A stretch of 64,000 bases of DNA from Blasia pusilla (lineage: Eukaryota; Marchantiophyta; Marchantiopsida; Blasiales): positions 14,136,001 through 14,200,000 of the forward strand of contig CM114273.1 of assembly GCA_050084515.1 (NCBI GenBank), in the 5' to 3' direction. The notes beneath the pieces were generated by a model that worked only from the letters and a program-made list of their open reading frames with translations, ran no database searches and was not told the origin of the DNA. Position numbers and translations under genes: made by a program. Every line of letters starts with the position of its first letter. Position 1 is the stretch's first letter. Of this stretch, positions 22,544 to 34,110 are shown one piece after another.

Positions 22544-22585
22544 GATGTGGGGTAGGATGGGGGCTGCCCCATCCTACCCCACATC
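22544..22585. repeat. 19-bp perfect hairpin, G-rich arm
   Basis: Positions 22544-22562 (GATGTGGGGTAGGATGGGG) and 22567-22585 are exact reverse complements, separated by a four-base GCTG loop. A short A-rich tract (CAAAAAAAAG) precedes the stem. It is a stable cruciform-forming or foldback sequence. Confidence 0.8.
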
Positions 22586-22629
22586 CTCCGCTCCTTGTTG
22601 CATAATGTCACATCCCCCACCCCACGGCA

Positions 22630-22830
22630 TTGTCTAGCATGAACAAAACCTTTGTTTGCTTACGTGTTGTTTTGAGCCTTTGGAGGACTCGTCTTGCTTG
22701 TGTGTGGTAGGAGTTTGTATGTTAGAGTCCGGACTCCCTCATGGTATAGAATGGATGTGGCCAATATAGATTCGAGAGTGGAGTGCTTGTGTGAGCCAAT
22801 TTTATCCTAACCCCTTACTCCCCAACATGG
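22630..22830 (+). repeat. LTR-like repeat, partial copy a
   Basis: Only the 3' half of the dispersed LTR-like repeat is present. It has the CTTGCTTGTGTGTGGTAGGAGTTTG block, the GACTCCCTCATGGTATAGAATGGATGTGG block and the AGATTCGAGAGTGGAGTG block, each also found at 29.4 kb and 32.6 kb. It ends near TGTGAGCCA. Confidence 0.65.
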
Positions 22831-23159
22831 GCAAGTAATTCAAGACTTGGAAGAGACTTCCTTAATAGTTCATGAACTTCAAATGGCGCTAGCGCACCTC
22901 ATGGTTCTGACTTCCTAAGTAATGGACTTCAAACCAGTTGCAATTAAGACTCAATATGTGAGTCACGGATCAAGGTCCAAGATTGGAATCCATAACTCGT
23001 TCTTCTAGACTTGGCTTGTTATCAAAACCCCAATACCAACATCTCAATCCACCCTATGCCCTTGGTTCACCCTCATGATCCTAAGATGGAGTTCAGGATC
23101 CAAACACCCTTAAAGATCCTCAACCTTATATATAGTTCTACAAATCTCTAATCCCTCTT

Positions 23160-23870
23160 CACATCTAGAGAGCACGGCTTCACACGGACAAAGTCCGTGT
23201 CCGGAGACTTATGTCTTTCCTAGGAATGAATATGTACGTGCGGGCTCGGGTACTTGCGGCCCGCAAACAAGCCCGCCCCTTGGCCCGTTGAGTCTTCTAC
23301 GTAGACCCAGGCGGGTAGAGCCCGCAACCATTTTTTGGTCCACGTGGAGCATGCGGGAGGCATGTAAGGCGGGCTAGGCCCCAAGGTTGCCTAAGGACAA
23401 AGTGCGTGTCCGCGGAGATGTCCATGTTCCTGCAGGCATGGTACCCAAGGCCCGCACCTGAGCGTGCATCAAAGCCCACACCCGAGCCCGCACCTGTTGC
23501 ATGCCCTACAGCCAAGCCTGGGGTGGGCTCGAGGCCCGCCCTTTGCTCGCAAAATTTGGTCCGGCAGACCATCTTTCGTCTGGCAGACCAATTTTTTGTG
23601 GGTCCTCGAGCCCGGGCCTGCCCGCCTTGAGCCTCCGCTTGCCCGCCTGGAGCTCGCACCAACCCCCCTTGCCCGCGCCCAATTAGCTCTCAGCCCACGC
23701 CTATCTGCCTAGAGCCTGCACTTGCCCGCCCTAGCCCACGCTTGCCCGCCCAGACCCCGCACATGCCCGCCTGAAGCCCGTACATGCCCGCCCAGAGTCC
23801 GCGCCTGGTCGCCCTAGCCTGCGGTCAAAATGTTGGACACTTGAAGGTTGGTGTCCAACATTTTGACTTG
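23160..23870. repeat. GCCCGC-rich low-complexity repeat ending in a 17-bp hairpin
   Basis: A GC-rich stretch is built from degenerate reiterations of GCCCGC with short spacers such as CTGGAGC and CACCTG. It is preceded at 23177-23210 by a GGACAAAGTCCGTGTCCGG motif. At its right end 23824-23840 (GTCAAAATGTTGGACAC) pairs perfectly with 23851-23867 across a 10-base loop. Long open frames on both strands (for example 23662-23297 minus) are composition artefacts, not genes. Related GC-rich tracts occur at 28.2, 31.0, 33.7 and 43.8 kb. Confidence 0.7.
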
Positions 23871-25104
23871 CCATAGGCTCCCTTGGTTCATAGTAGTGTC
23901 AGTACTCACCATGTTGTGTGAAATATTTTATTGTTAGGAACAATCCCAAATTCACTGTGGTTAGAAATTCACATCACCTTCATATAGTAAGAGGGCAAAT
24001 CGCATTGTCGGATGAACTCCCACGGAGTCTGGAAGTGGCCGTTGGATATGATGAACCGCAACAATTGGACATAGTGTGTCTTCTATTTTGGCACTTTCGT
24101 AAAATGCACTATACTAGAGTGGTGGTTCTCTCATTTCCAACCACGTCAAAAAACAAAAAAAATTGTTGGTTGTCCAAACCCAGCCAACGTCTTGTTGCCT
24201 CGTCAAAATAGTTCAGTAGTTTGAATGGATTCGTTCAACCTCCATGCAGACTATCATTTTTACGAGCCAAAGTGAACACAACCGGGGGAAGATTTCTCTC
24301 TTGTAAGTACTCCCAAATTGCAACCTCCATTCTGTCTAGACTATCGTCAATCTTACATGTTTATAGGCCCCAAGAAAAGTAGTCACTGGCTGCGTGGAGA
24401 AAACACTTAGTAGTCACTGGGTGCGTGACTACTAAGATATCGTCTGAGATAAGTCTCTGCAGGTTAGATATATCTATCATATCCTTTTGCCATTGGTTTT
24501 GCATGGACATGCTTTCATCTTGGATGAGAGCATCCCAAATTTTTGTTGTTGGGATGGTTATTGAGTCCACATGGGATTATTTTCGATGGGTTTTGAAATG
24601 TTTCAGTGCATTGTTTGGGAGGATCCACTTCCACTCCCTTTACCATGGACATAAACCACCATGTTAGAGTGAATGCACATGATTCCAAGTTATGGTAGAG
24701 GGAGAGCGCACGGGACAACATATTAGGCTGTAAAAGATTACGGTGTCCATGCTATGAGTGTAAGGGTGGTGCTCCGATGTCCATCCCCAAGGTGGAAGCC
24801 CATTTGAGAAAGAATGGTCGCTCCCACCTTTGTTGAGTGCCAAAGTCTAGAGATGGATGGGACTCTTGAGACGAAGAGTGGCTTGAGCATTACCTTGCAA
24901 AAAAGAGAAGTCTAGAGGCTAGGTTAATGGAGTCAGCCCCAACCTTCCATGTGGATGGACGGGAGGGTTCTCCTGTTGCAGATTTAGATGAACACATTGA
25001 CATCCATATGAGAATGTGGAAACTCTATATGTTGGAGAAAAAAGTGAATTGGGACTTATTCCTTGATGTTCTAAACAGAATTCACTCATACGTCATACGC
25101 TAGA

Positions 25105-26441
25105 TGTGATACACGTGGAGAAGAATATGGCCGAGAATCTGATCAAGACCTTGTTTGGAGTGAAAGATACAATGAAAGTGAGAAAAGATTTGGAAGCCCG
25201 TGGGATTCGATCCCATTTGTGGTTAAAACCCATCCTACTAAAACCCATATATTGCGTAAGCCGGTTTTTTTGAGTATTGTCTACCTCCCCATGACTTGAA
25301 CATATTCCTTTTGAGGGTCCAAAATTTGAAAGTACTATCAGGATATTGTGGTGAACTCTGTAAGCATGTGGTCAATCGGACGTTGGGTAATATGAAGTCA
25401 CATGGCAACCATGTGTTCATTCAAAAAATCCTTCCCTACTGCATCCGCGGTCTTATGAAAGACTCCATACGAATGATTATTATTAGATTTTCAGGTATTT
25501 TCAAAATGTTGAGTACAAAGGTGTACGATCCATCTTTATTTGTCAAACTCCACGAGGAGACTACCATAACCCTTTGTCTCCTTGAAACGTATTTCCCCCC
25601 GTCCTTTTTTTATGTGATGACCCGCTTGTTGATTCATGTCGTAGAAGACTTGGACATTTGTGGGCCGGTAGCATGTTGATGGATGTATCCCATGGAGCGA
25701 TACATGGGATATATGAAGAAATATGTATGGTCTAAGGCTAGGCCAGAGGGGTGTATGGCAAAAGGTTATATCAAGGACGAGGCATTAGGCTTTGTGACAG
25801 AGTATATGAAAAGGTTTGAGGACGTGCAGACTTGAGTGTGGGATGATGGAGAGGAAGAGGAGGTCGTTGGAGAGGAGCTAGAAGGTGCACGCATACCTTT
25901 TCAACTTTCGCGAGAAATGATCAATTTAGCAAACCATTACGTGTTACATAACACAGAAGCTATGGTTGAATGACTAAGGTATTTGTCTCCAAAATATGCT
26001 TTTAAAGAATGTGATTTGGATGATCTAGACTTAGGATCTCGGGGCTTAGTTAATTCTGGTTTTGACAAATTGGAGTTGATTCACGTACTAATACCATTAG
26101 ACCTGATCTTGAACAAGAAATATCAATCAAGTTCAAATGACATTCCATTTGAAAAGTGGATACGACCGGCCATTACCAAGGATGCAATCGACAACTCAAG
26201 GGATCCTGATGCTCACCTATTATCGTTAGCTATCCCTCCTAATAGCAAGGCACTTTCTTACAAGAGTCTGAAAGCCTACGTAAACCAATACAAGGTAGAA
26301 GGACATTCTCGTGCAACACCATTCTCCACTTATGACAGTGGAATAGGTGGAGTATTTATTGACAAAAAAAATTCCAACTTGAATTGCTTATACTCGTATG
26401 TTGGGGTTTTCGTGGATATTCTTCTACTAGATTATTATTAA
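25105..26441 (+). pseudogene. CACTA (En/Spm) transposase remnant
   Basis: Blocks typical of the plant CACTA transposase (TNP2 type) occur in order in shifting frames. Around 25105-25230 the plus strand reads DVIHVEKNMAENLIKTLFGV, then KVRKDLEARGIRSHLWLKP. Positions 25391-25830 hold MKSHGNHVFIQKILPYCIRG, LCLLETYFPPSFF, LIHVVEDLDICGPV, then WMYPMERYMGYMKKYVWSKA, RPEG and EALGFVTEYM: the DUF4218 region. Positions 25983-26441 read on to a DUF4216-like end (YSYVGVFVDILLLDYY). Stops and frameshifts separate the blocks. No CACTA terminal repeats were found, so the boundaries of the transposon are unknown. Confidence 0.85.
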
Positions 26442-28224
26442 TAATCCATGTATGCGATATGGTAGAAGACACTAATTCAGAGTCTACTAACTAGGAATCA
26501 GATTGATTCATAGTTGTATCTATGGTACTAACCACTGCTTCCTTGATTGTAATTGAAATACTGGTCTTTTGATACGGAGATGTAAGTGAATTCCGGTGGA
26601 CTTGCAAATTATGTGTACGGTAGTGTTTGCTTGGCCTGAGTGTACCATGGTTGGCGTTGGAGATTGATACGTTATATTTGCATGAGGGTAACAACTACTA
26701 GCAAGATTGCAACCTCCATGAGATGCCTCTATGTACGCACATATGGCCGGAGTGATGTTGATGTTATGTGCAGGTAAGCATTTGGGGGGATTTTAACTTA
26801 TGCATTTGGTGGCGTGTTGGGCTTAGAATTGTCAAAGCAAGATAGAACTCATAAACTTCCAGCGAGATAGATGCTATCCTAGCTAACTCGAACGGTGCAC
26901 GTGATATGACTGATGAGAAGGTGGGATCCAATCGGTATCATCATGATAGTGTAGATAATGTTCAACAGAGTCCTAATTCATATGAAGAAGAAAGGAATTG
27001 CAGAGTGAGAGTGAGAAAGGCAAAAGAGTTAGAGTTGTTTGGTGGGTTGAAGGATTTGTAAGTTGCATCTTGGATAACCTGAATCTTGCACTTTTTTTTG
27101 GTCAAGTGTATCATGTTCATGCTGGGGTTATACATAAGGAAGCCTGCCTAACTTTTCCGTGACCATATTTTGAAGGTTTGCGACACCAAGGATTGTGAAG
27201 AAGTGCACTCCAATGGCAGTCAGGAACCCTACTCTTCCACAAAGGCGTAGTGTACGCTTGGACCAGAAGGCCACTAACCAACGTGTGACTCTTGAGGATA
27301 ATCAAAGAGACTATTCAGATAGTGATTTCAAAGACCCCTACTACAATTTATTCCTTGATATGGACTTCTTGGGGCCGGATGAGGAAGAAGACATGTGGCT
27401 GGAGGATGGGAGGATATTTTCTCTTCATATTTTCATGTTTTGTTTTGTTCTTTTAGGTTTCAGCATTGTGTATTCTATATTAACCCTTGTTTCTTGTATA
27501 CGTTGAATAGCAAACGGCATAGGAGCGTCAAGTTAAATCACCAAAACAAGAGAGTGTCCAAGTTTCCACAAACACAAACGAGACGGTAATGTAATAGAGC
27601 ACATCGAAGAATATTTAGCTCTCTTCATATGTACGATTGGTATGTCAAGGAATAAGGGGGCACCAACTTGTCATAATAACCACATGCTCGCTCTTGTAAT
27701 GTTATTACCTACTATTGCTATTCATTTCTTGATATGTGGGCTATTTATAGATGCAAAAAAATGGAGCAACAAGCGGAGAAGTTCCACGGAGAGTGCAAAG
27801 GGTGATACTAAGATTACTTGTAAGTATGATCTCATCACGGGTACATGGTTCATTTCCAAAATTTCAATATTCATCTCATCCTACATCACTCATTGGACCT
27901 TGCCATGAATTGTGTGCAGAAAACCTGAGTATGGAGAGTCAAGAAAAATCATTGTTGGCCAAAAGACTCAAGTCTAGACAACAATCTGATGGAGCGAATG
28001 AGCAGGAAAGTGAAATCAGGTCCGGATCATCCAAGAAACAAACCAAGGTAACTTATCTTGCCTAACATGGCCGCTTCTGTTGAAGGTTCATATTGTGACA
28101 CTCATAATTCTTGTTGTGGACAATTAAATGGTTGTGTAGGACTTGTGAACTTTTCGCATGACCTTTCGAAATGGGGATGGTCTTTCAGACAAGTAATTTG
28201 TAGTAGATTTACTTTTCACGCTCA
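26442..28224. other. No recognisable gene; probable transposon flank
   Basis: A plus-strand frame at 27195-27506 (103 codons) ends in a hydrophobic segment (IFMFCFVLLGFSIVYSILTL) and has an acidic stretch before it. It has no family match that I can name. The rest shows only short open frames. It probably belongs to the decayed CACTA element or to older insertions. Confidence 0.35.
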
Positions 28225-28516
28225 AGTGCAAGCCGGGAATGTCCGAGGACATGCCCGGACTTGTCTATTTCCGTGCAACCTTGCTAGACCCCATTGGACA
28301 GACTCTCCCCTACACAAGGCCAACGGTTGAGCCCGTGTGGCAGGCTGAGGGCTCGCCTTGCAGGCCTAGTTGTGGGTCACGAAACGAATTCAGGCTAGGC
28401 TCGCCCGGGTCTACACTACGGGCTCAACAGCAAGCTCCAATGTGTTCCACTACTACCCAAGCGGCATGTCTATGGACATGTCCAAACTTGTCTGTTTCCA
28501 CTCAACCTTGCTAGAG
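28225..28516 (+). repeat. GGACATGTCC-motif direct repeats around a GC-rich core
   Basis: Two related blocks of about 48 bp, at 28240-28290 and 28467-28515, run in the same direction. Both read roughly GGACATG-CC, then ACTTGTCT, TTCC and CAACCTTGCTAGA. They flank about 180 bp of GC-rich sequence (CCCGTGTGGCAGGCTGAGGG and so on). The arrangement recalls a very small element with short direct terminal repeats. Confidence 0.55.
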
Positions 28517-29118
28517 AGGTCCTCTTAGCCCACTTCTTGTTGTTTTCAACCCAACTCTTCTTTTGAAAATTCATGCATGGTTTCCAAACCTATGTTCATT
28601 CATTTTTTGGATTTTTAGTGCATTGGAATGAAATTCTCACAAGTTTTTGAATGCCATCTTTTTCATCCAAGATGTATCTTGGGTATAGATATTATGACCT
28701 CAAACATGGAAAATCCCTAACAACTCACTCAATTCCAAGTGAGGTTGTAGTCTCCTTGGCGCCCAACCCTTGTGGGACTCTTATTAAGTCCCTCTTGACA
28801 TTTGGCACCGCTCTGCTAGGTCACAATCCCATCATCTTAGATGCCCATAAAGGCTCGTATCTCACTTTTGCAACTCATGTCTAACTTGTGAGACTATGAC
28901 ATCCTTCTATCCAAGTGTGAGATAGCCCACTAGATGTTTTATGTTCCGCGTTGGTACACGCATTTGGTCCGAGGACATGCAACTCGTAGGATCCTTCATT
29001 GTAAGAGTAACTTAAAAAGGGATGTTGGAATACCTCCTCCTCTCCCTTACCAAAGGACTAATACCTCCTTTGGTGTCTAAGGCGAATGTTGTGCTTCCTC
29101 CATCCGCTCTCGCTATAC

Positions 29119-29548
29119 TTACTCTCTATCACATCTTAGTTAGCTGGCATGTAGAGTTCTACCGCATCGATGACATAGAGCGTCAGCACGTTTTCTGGGC
29201 ATGACTTTGTCTTGAGATGTCCGTTGAGGTTCACGATAGGTGTGTTGCTTGGAAAGCATAATTTTAGATCATTTCCCTAACCTGTGCACAAAGGTTATTG
29301 TTTCAAGGCTATTTTTGGGGGAAGAGCCTTGTGGATCTTCCCAAGGCTATAATAGAAGGAGAGATGGCTTTCCCAAGCCATTTTTCTCATGTTGGGCCTT
29401 AGGAGCACCTGTCTTGCTTTGTGTGTAGTAGAAACTAGGGTGCTAGTGTCCGCATTCGTTTAGAGTGGAGGGTGGATATGGCTCAATATGCCAAATTAGA
29501 TTTGAGATTGAAATTGGCCCTGTGAGTCACTTTTACTTTGATTTAACA
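29119..29548 (+). repeat. LTR-like repeat, copy b
   Basis: This copy starts near CACATCTTAGTTAGCTGGCATG and runs through CATGACTTTGTCTTGAGATGT, CTGTGCACAAAGGTTATTG, GAGATGGCTTTCCCAAGCCA and GTTGGGCCTTAGGAGCACCT to CACTTTTACTTTGATTTAACA. It is followed by AAGAAAGATGCAAGGGGG. The same order of blocks occurs at 32.29-32.73 kb (same strand) and at 29.74-30.21 and 47.4-47.88 kb (opposite strand). Confidence 0.78.
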
Positions 29549-29734
29549 TAAGAAAGATGCAAGGGGGCAAAGGGGAATTTTCGTGCGCATAGACATAGCT
29601 ACATAACCCACATCGCTGGTCACATCTACACACCACAAAACACCGATCTTCTCAACACATGAGTTGATCCATCCATCAATGAAACAAACTCATGCATATA
29701 TATCGACATCCCACAACAAAAGAAAAGTAGTAAA

Positions 29735-30210
29735 AATGGCACACCCGGCCTAAAACTCCACTCTTGAATCTACATTGGCATATCAAGCCTCATCCACCCT
29801 CCACTATGAGGGAATCCAGACGCTAGCACCCTAGCTCCTACACACCCACACACATACATGCAAGAGAGGTGCTCCTAAGGCTCAACATGAGAAAGATGGC
29901 TTGAGAAAGCCATCTCTTTCTCTCTTATACCCTTGGGAAGAGCCAAAAGGCTCTTCCCCCAAAAATAGCCCTACCAGCGATAACCTACATGCACATGCTA
30001 CTAGATGACCGTTGACTCGGTCAACGGATCACATGACGGTCTAAGACCAAAATAGGGAAATCCCCACAAAAAATGTTCTCGATGCAACAGACTTGTCGCC
30101 AAGTGCATCCGACATGTCGGGACGAAGTTACACTCAAGACAGTTTGCTAGCTCTCTATACTGACGCCAGGATAGATCTCTACATATCAGCTACTAAGATG
30201 TGACAAGATT
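29735..30210 (-). repeat. LTR-like repeat, copy c (inverted relative to copy b)
   Basis: The minus strand shows the same blocks as copy b, from TTGTCACATCTTAGTAGCTG near 30205 to GTGCCATTTTTACTACTTTT near 29740. Copies b and c point their 3' ends at each other across about 190 bp, forming a large imperfect inverted pair. Copy c preserves a TTGGCGACAAG region that differs from copy b. Confidence 0.78.
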
Positions 30211-30355
30211 CCGAATTTGTTGTATGCAGATAGGCACACAAGTTGCCTCTACAAGGAGCCCTTGGAGATACATATGGGCTGCTCATACAGAAACAAACCT
30301 TGGGAGTGTCGTTGAGAGGGAAGGAAATAAGGGCCAGCAACGCAACGCTAGGAAT

Positions 30356-30549
30356 GGACATAGCTCTTCGCCAAGATCAAAACACTTATCCCTAGTATGA
30401 CCATATCAGTGACAATGGTCACACTACTATACTCTCTTCTGTCCATGCCTGGCTGCATGCTACCCAATCCAGAAACTTCACTCCTCCGCGTTGTCACCGA
30501 TATGGTCACACTAGGGATAAGTGTTTTGATCTTTGCAAGAGCTATGTCC
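30356..30549. repeat. Foldback: about 60-bp inverted repeat, 75-base loop
   Basis: The left arm 30356-30415 and the right arm 30491-30549 are reverse complements with only a handful of differences: two substitutions in the outer CTTGGCG/CTTTGC part, one one-base gap, and two C/T changes. The arms contain GATCAAAACACTTATCCCTA. The 75-base loop has no open frame of note. The high arm identity suggests a recent foldback or MITE-like origin. Confidence 0.85.
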
Positions 30550-30559
30550 AGAGATAGGA

Positions 30560-32110
30560 CGAGGGCTTGGGATGAGAGAGTAGGTGGAAATCAAGATATT
30601 AAGGACCATAGTGGTAGGGTTCCACCACCTATCAAAGGAGATGGAGGACGTGCACCCGTTGCAGTACTCTTCACTCGCATTGATTAGTTAGGGCAGAGGA
30701 TTTTTCCCATGATGATGATGCAACAAGTGGGAGGCACGTAGCTGAGAGTAGCTAGTGTGGCTCTAGCCTCCACATCGTATCAAGATACATGGGAGGATTT
30801 TGCAGGCTTGAGGTTTATGTGCAATGCGGGTCACGTGGAGGTTATTGTAGTAGTGACTTGGGATGCTGCAAGAGTGACCAAGCCATAGAGAGATAGGGTT
30901 GAGATCAACCTACACGAGGGAACGGATGGATGACGTGGCACTATTTGCCAAAAAAAAATTGTTGTTCGAGGCACGGGTATGGCCGCATGGTGGGTTGAGG
31001 GCTTGCACACGCCGGACTCAAGCGCGGACCCTATGCAGGCCGTGAGCTCTCCATATGCAGGCTCAACCGCGGGCCTTGAGCCCAAATAGGTTGACGTGAC
31101 GGGCTCAGCAAGCTTAGGGGCAGGCTCGAGTGGGGGTCGTGGGTATCCTCCCCGCACTGACATGTCTGTCCCTAAGATGGACATAAGTCCGTGTGCAACC
31201 CTAAGTTGGGGTTATAGGAAAGTGACATAGAGCCTTGTCCCTTTTAGATACAAACCTATATAAAGCTCGACAAGATTCAGTTGTTAGACTAGCTCCAACC
31301 AAAGTGTGAGTAAGAAAGTGCGATGGTGCGCACTGAGCAATTATAACACCGGAAGAGTCGTATGATGCGTTGGTAGGAAGTATGTAGTTTTACCCCTTGG
31401 TTTCACCATTGATTTTTGGGAGAAGAAGGTTTCTTATCATCCAGGATCGATGGCGATCAGGTGATGGATGGATGAGTCATTTACCAATGCACTTTGCTGA
31501 GCATAGTAGTGGTCGACCACGTACGTTTGCACCGTTTAGGGGTGGTGTTAGCTGACCAAGAGAGTTTTTGGAGAGGATACACATGCAGAGGATATCCTTG
31601 TAGCGAATAGTCCCATGTAGGGACATGCCAGGGTGGGAGTCTCTTCCCAGGGTGCAGCGACCTCTTTACCGTTCTTGGGTAGGAGCATTGAGTTGGAGAG
31701 GAGTGTAGAGGAGCTTGTGAGGCAGGCGTGGAGCCGTGCTTGTGTCTTGGAGCAAAGAGAGTCAGGTAACAATCATGCTCTTGGACTAGAGACTTTATAT
31801 CTATAGATACCACAGATGTTGTGTGACAGATCTTGGAGAAGGATGCGAGAGTCTTAGATCTCTTCGGAGGGATTAGCATAGAGGTTACCTATGGTGTTGC
31901 AAGACGACATATAAATGCATCAATATCCCTAGGTGGAGATATATGGGATGGATCAACGGATGAACATGCATGTGTTGGGAGATGTAGCAGGTATGACGAC
32001 ATTGATAGTGCTAGATGTGTATAGAGTAGTAGATCAGGTTAGGTAGACCGTAGATATGATGTTTACTATGTGGAGTATGTTAAGGGGACTCAATTTCCAG
32101 GTAGGGGGAT
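30560..32110. other. No recognisable gene; GC-rich tract inside
   Basis: A GC-rich GGGC-type tract lies at 30970-31190 and ends in a GACATGTCTGTCCC...GGACATAAGTCCGTGTGCAACC motif, related to those at 28.2 and 63.6 kb. The rest has only short frames without recognised motifs. A plus-strand piece near 30615-30730 (PPPIKGDGGRAP then VAVLFTRID) is mildly gag-like but not identifiable. Confidence 0.35.
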
Positions 32111-32850
32111 CCTTGTGTTGTCTTGATGTATATGTGTGAGTATGTTTTATTTATGAGTGCATTGACCCGCGTGTTTGGAAGGTCGATGTTGTGAGGACCT
32201 CACAACATCGATCTTCCAATCTTTTGTTGATCACATCTGCACCAGCTGCCGATATAACCAACGATATGGATTGTGTAGCAATGAGTATGTGCTTGGAAGT
32301 TGTCACATGTTAGATAGCTGATAGGTAGAGTACTACCCTTTTGACAACACAAAGGATGAACGAGTTGTGTGGGCATAACTTTGTCTTGAGATGTCGGATG
32401 AGGTTCGCAACAGGTTTGTTGTGTCAGGAACATTTTTTATGATTTCCCTTTTTTGTTCTTTGTTAGTGAGGTGATCGAGTCAACGGGCAGCCGCTAACCT
32501 GTGCACGTAGGTTATTGTTTGGAGGCTATTTTGGGGTATAAGAGAGGGAGAGATGGCTTTCCCATGCCATATTTCTCATGTTGGGCCTTAGGAGCATCTC
32601 TCTTACTTTGTGTGTAGTAGGAATTAGGGTGCTAATGCTTGACTTCCCTCATAATTGAGGATGGATGCGGCTCGATATCCTGATATAGATTTGAGACTGG
32701 AGTTGGCTGTATGAGACATTTTTACTCTGATTTTGTTGTGTGGTCTTGATGGATATGCTTGAGGATATTTTTTTTATAAGTGGATTGACCCGTATGTTGG
32801 AAAGATTGGTGTTGTGTGGTGTAGATATGACCAACGATGAGGATTGTATA
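32110..32850. repeat. LTR-like repeat copy d with duplicated flanks and a 22-bp palindrome
   Basis: Copy d of the LTR-like repeat spans about 32288-32735 on the plus strand. The sequences on its two sides resemble each other: TCTTGATGTATATGTGTGAGTATGTTTTATTTATGAGTGCATTGACCCG at 32122-32170 compares with TCTTGATGGATATGCTTGAGGATATTTTTTTTATAAGTGGATTGACCCG at 32743-32791. Within the left flank 32175-32196 and 32198-32219 form a 22-bp palindrome with one mismatch and a one-base loop. Confidence 0.7.
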
Positions 32851-33655
32851 CCGAGGTGTATGCGCACTGCATCTCTCCGCGCAAGTCTCCTATTGGTACA
32901 AGATCTCTCTATAGATAGATATCCATGAGGTTGCATCACAATTTATAGGTGTTGGTGTCACCAACACCCACAATCCATGTAGCTCCTCCTCTGTTGGAAC
33001 CCCTTGCATGGCTTCGCACACTATTGTCATCGTGTGATAATGATAATCCAATATGAACTTCTTGATCATAGTCTCCATGCACTCTGGAGAAAGTTTGGAG
33101 CCATTCCAAAACTTAGTATAATCACGTTCCAAATCACCTAATGAAATGCAGGTCGCTTATCCACCCATCAATCACACATAGGCAAGTGGAGCTTATTCAC
33201 ATGACGTAAGAATTAGCAAAGAAACTTTTATAAGGTTGAAAATTTTCCTTTTTGACCAAGATGACCTTATCCAAATTGGCTCGACATCCCTCCACAATAG
33301 AAGCTAGTGCTACCTTGTTGACCATTTTTGGCTCTCCCCTCAAGCCACGTTGTTGTGCCTTGCACTACCTTGGGTGATTGTGGAACTTAATTTGGAAATG
33401 GACCACCCATGTATGCTTGAGAGAGGCATATGGCATATCATTGGCTCCTCCATGTGCGCTAACCAGGCCTCTCGCTCCTAATGTTCGTGGAGCACATACT
33501 ATTCTACTACAATCTATAACACATAACACTCCACTAATAAGGAGATGTAATGCTTCTTTGACTAGGGAAGAGAGCAAGCCCTCACCTAGCAATAATATCT
33601 ATGATGGGAGTTAGCTAGGGACACTCTATCCAATTTTGTTTGTGATCTACTCCTT
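32851..33655. other. No recognisable gene
   Basis: Minus-strand frames at 33132-32890 and 33592-33365 read smoothly but carry several stops between them and no family motif I can name. They may be parts of a decayed transposon protein. Confidence 0.3.
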
Positions 33656-34110
33656 TCACCCCAACGTTGCATGAGAACGGACATGCCCAAAAAGACCCTT
33701 GCTTGGGTTTTTCTTGGATGCCTTGGTAGTCCACGCAAGCTCCAGACACAGAAATGGGCCCATGCCCAGATTAAGGGAGACGGGTAGGGTTCAAATAGGT
33801 GCGTGGGCTATGAGCCCTCATTTGGCCCACCCTAAGCCTACACCGGCCCACATTGGCCAACCTTAAGCCCACTCTCGCCTACAATAGAATTGCATTAGGC
33901 GCGGGCTAACAGTGACCCCCGTGCGGGCCTTGAGCTCACCTTATGCAAGCCTTATGCCGGCTTAGGGGGCGCATGGGCAGGCATCAACAATGGGCAACAT
34001 GTTCCTAGATTGGATGTGGGTTGGCCAACCGTGGGTGTATGTTGTAGGCAGGGCAGGCTCAGGTGCACGCCGAGTTTACCCAGGCCCGGACGGAAATTCT
34101 AGGGATTCTT
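33656..34110. repeat. GGCCC-rich dispersed repeat
   Basis: Degenerate GGCCCAC/GCCCAC/GCGGGC words dominate. They are introduced by GAGAACGGACATGCCC, which matches GAGAAACGGACTTGTCC at 43770 followed by the same CTTGCTTGGGTTTTTCTTG / CTTGCGTGGGTTTTTATGA block. This ties it to the 43.7-44.3 kb copy. Confidence 0.6.

Noticed and set aside
23297-23712. Overlapping Pro/Ala/Arg-rich open frames on both strands
   Set aside because: They arise from the GCCCGC-rich degenerate repeat; all frames are open for compositional reasons and none has a domain.
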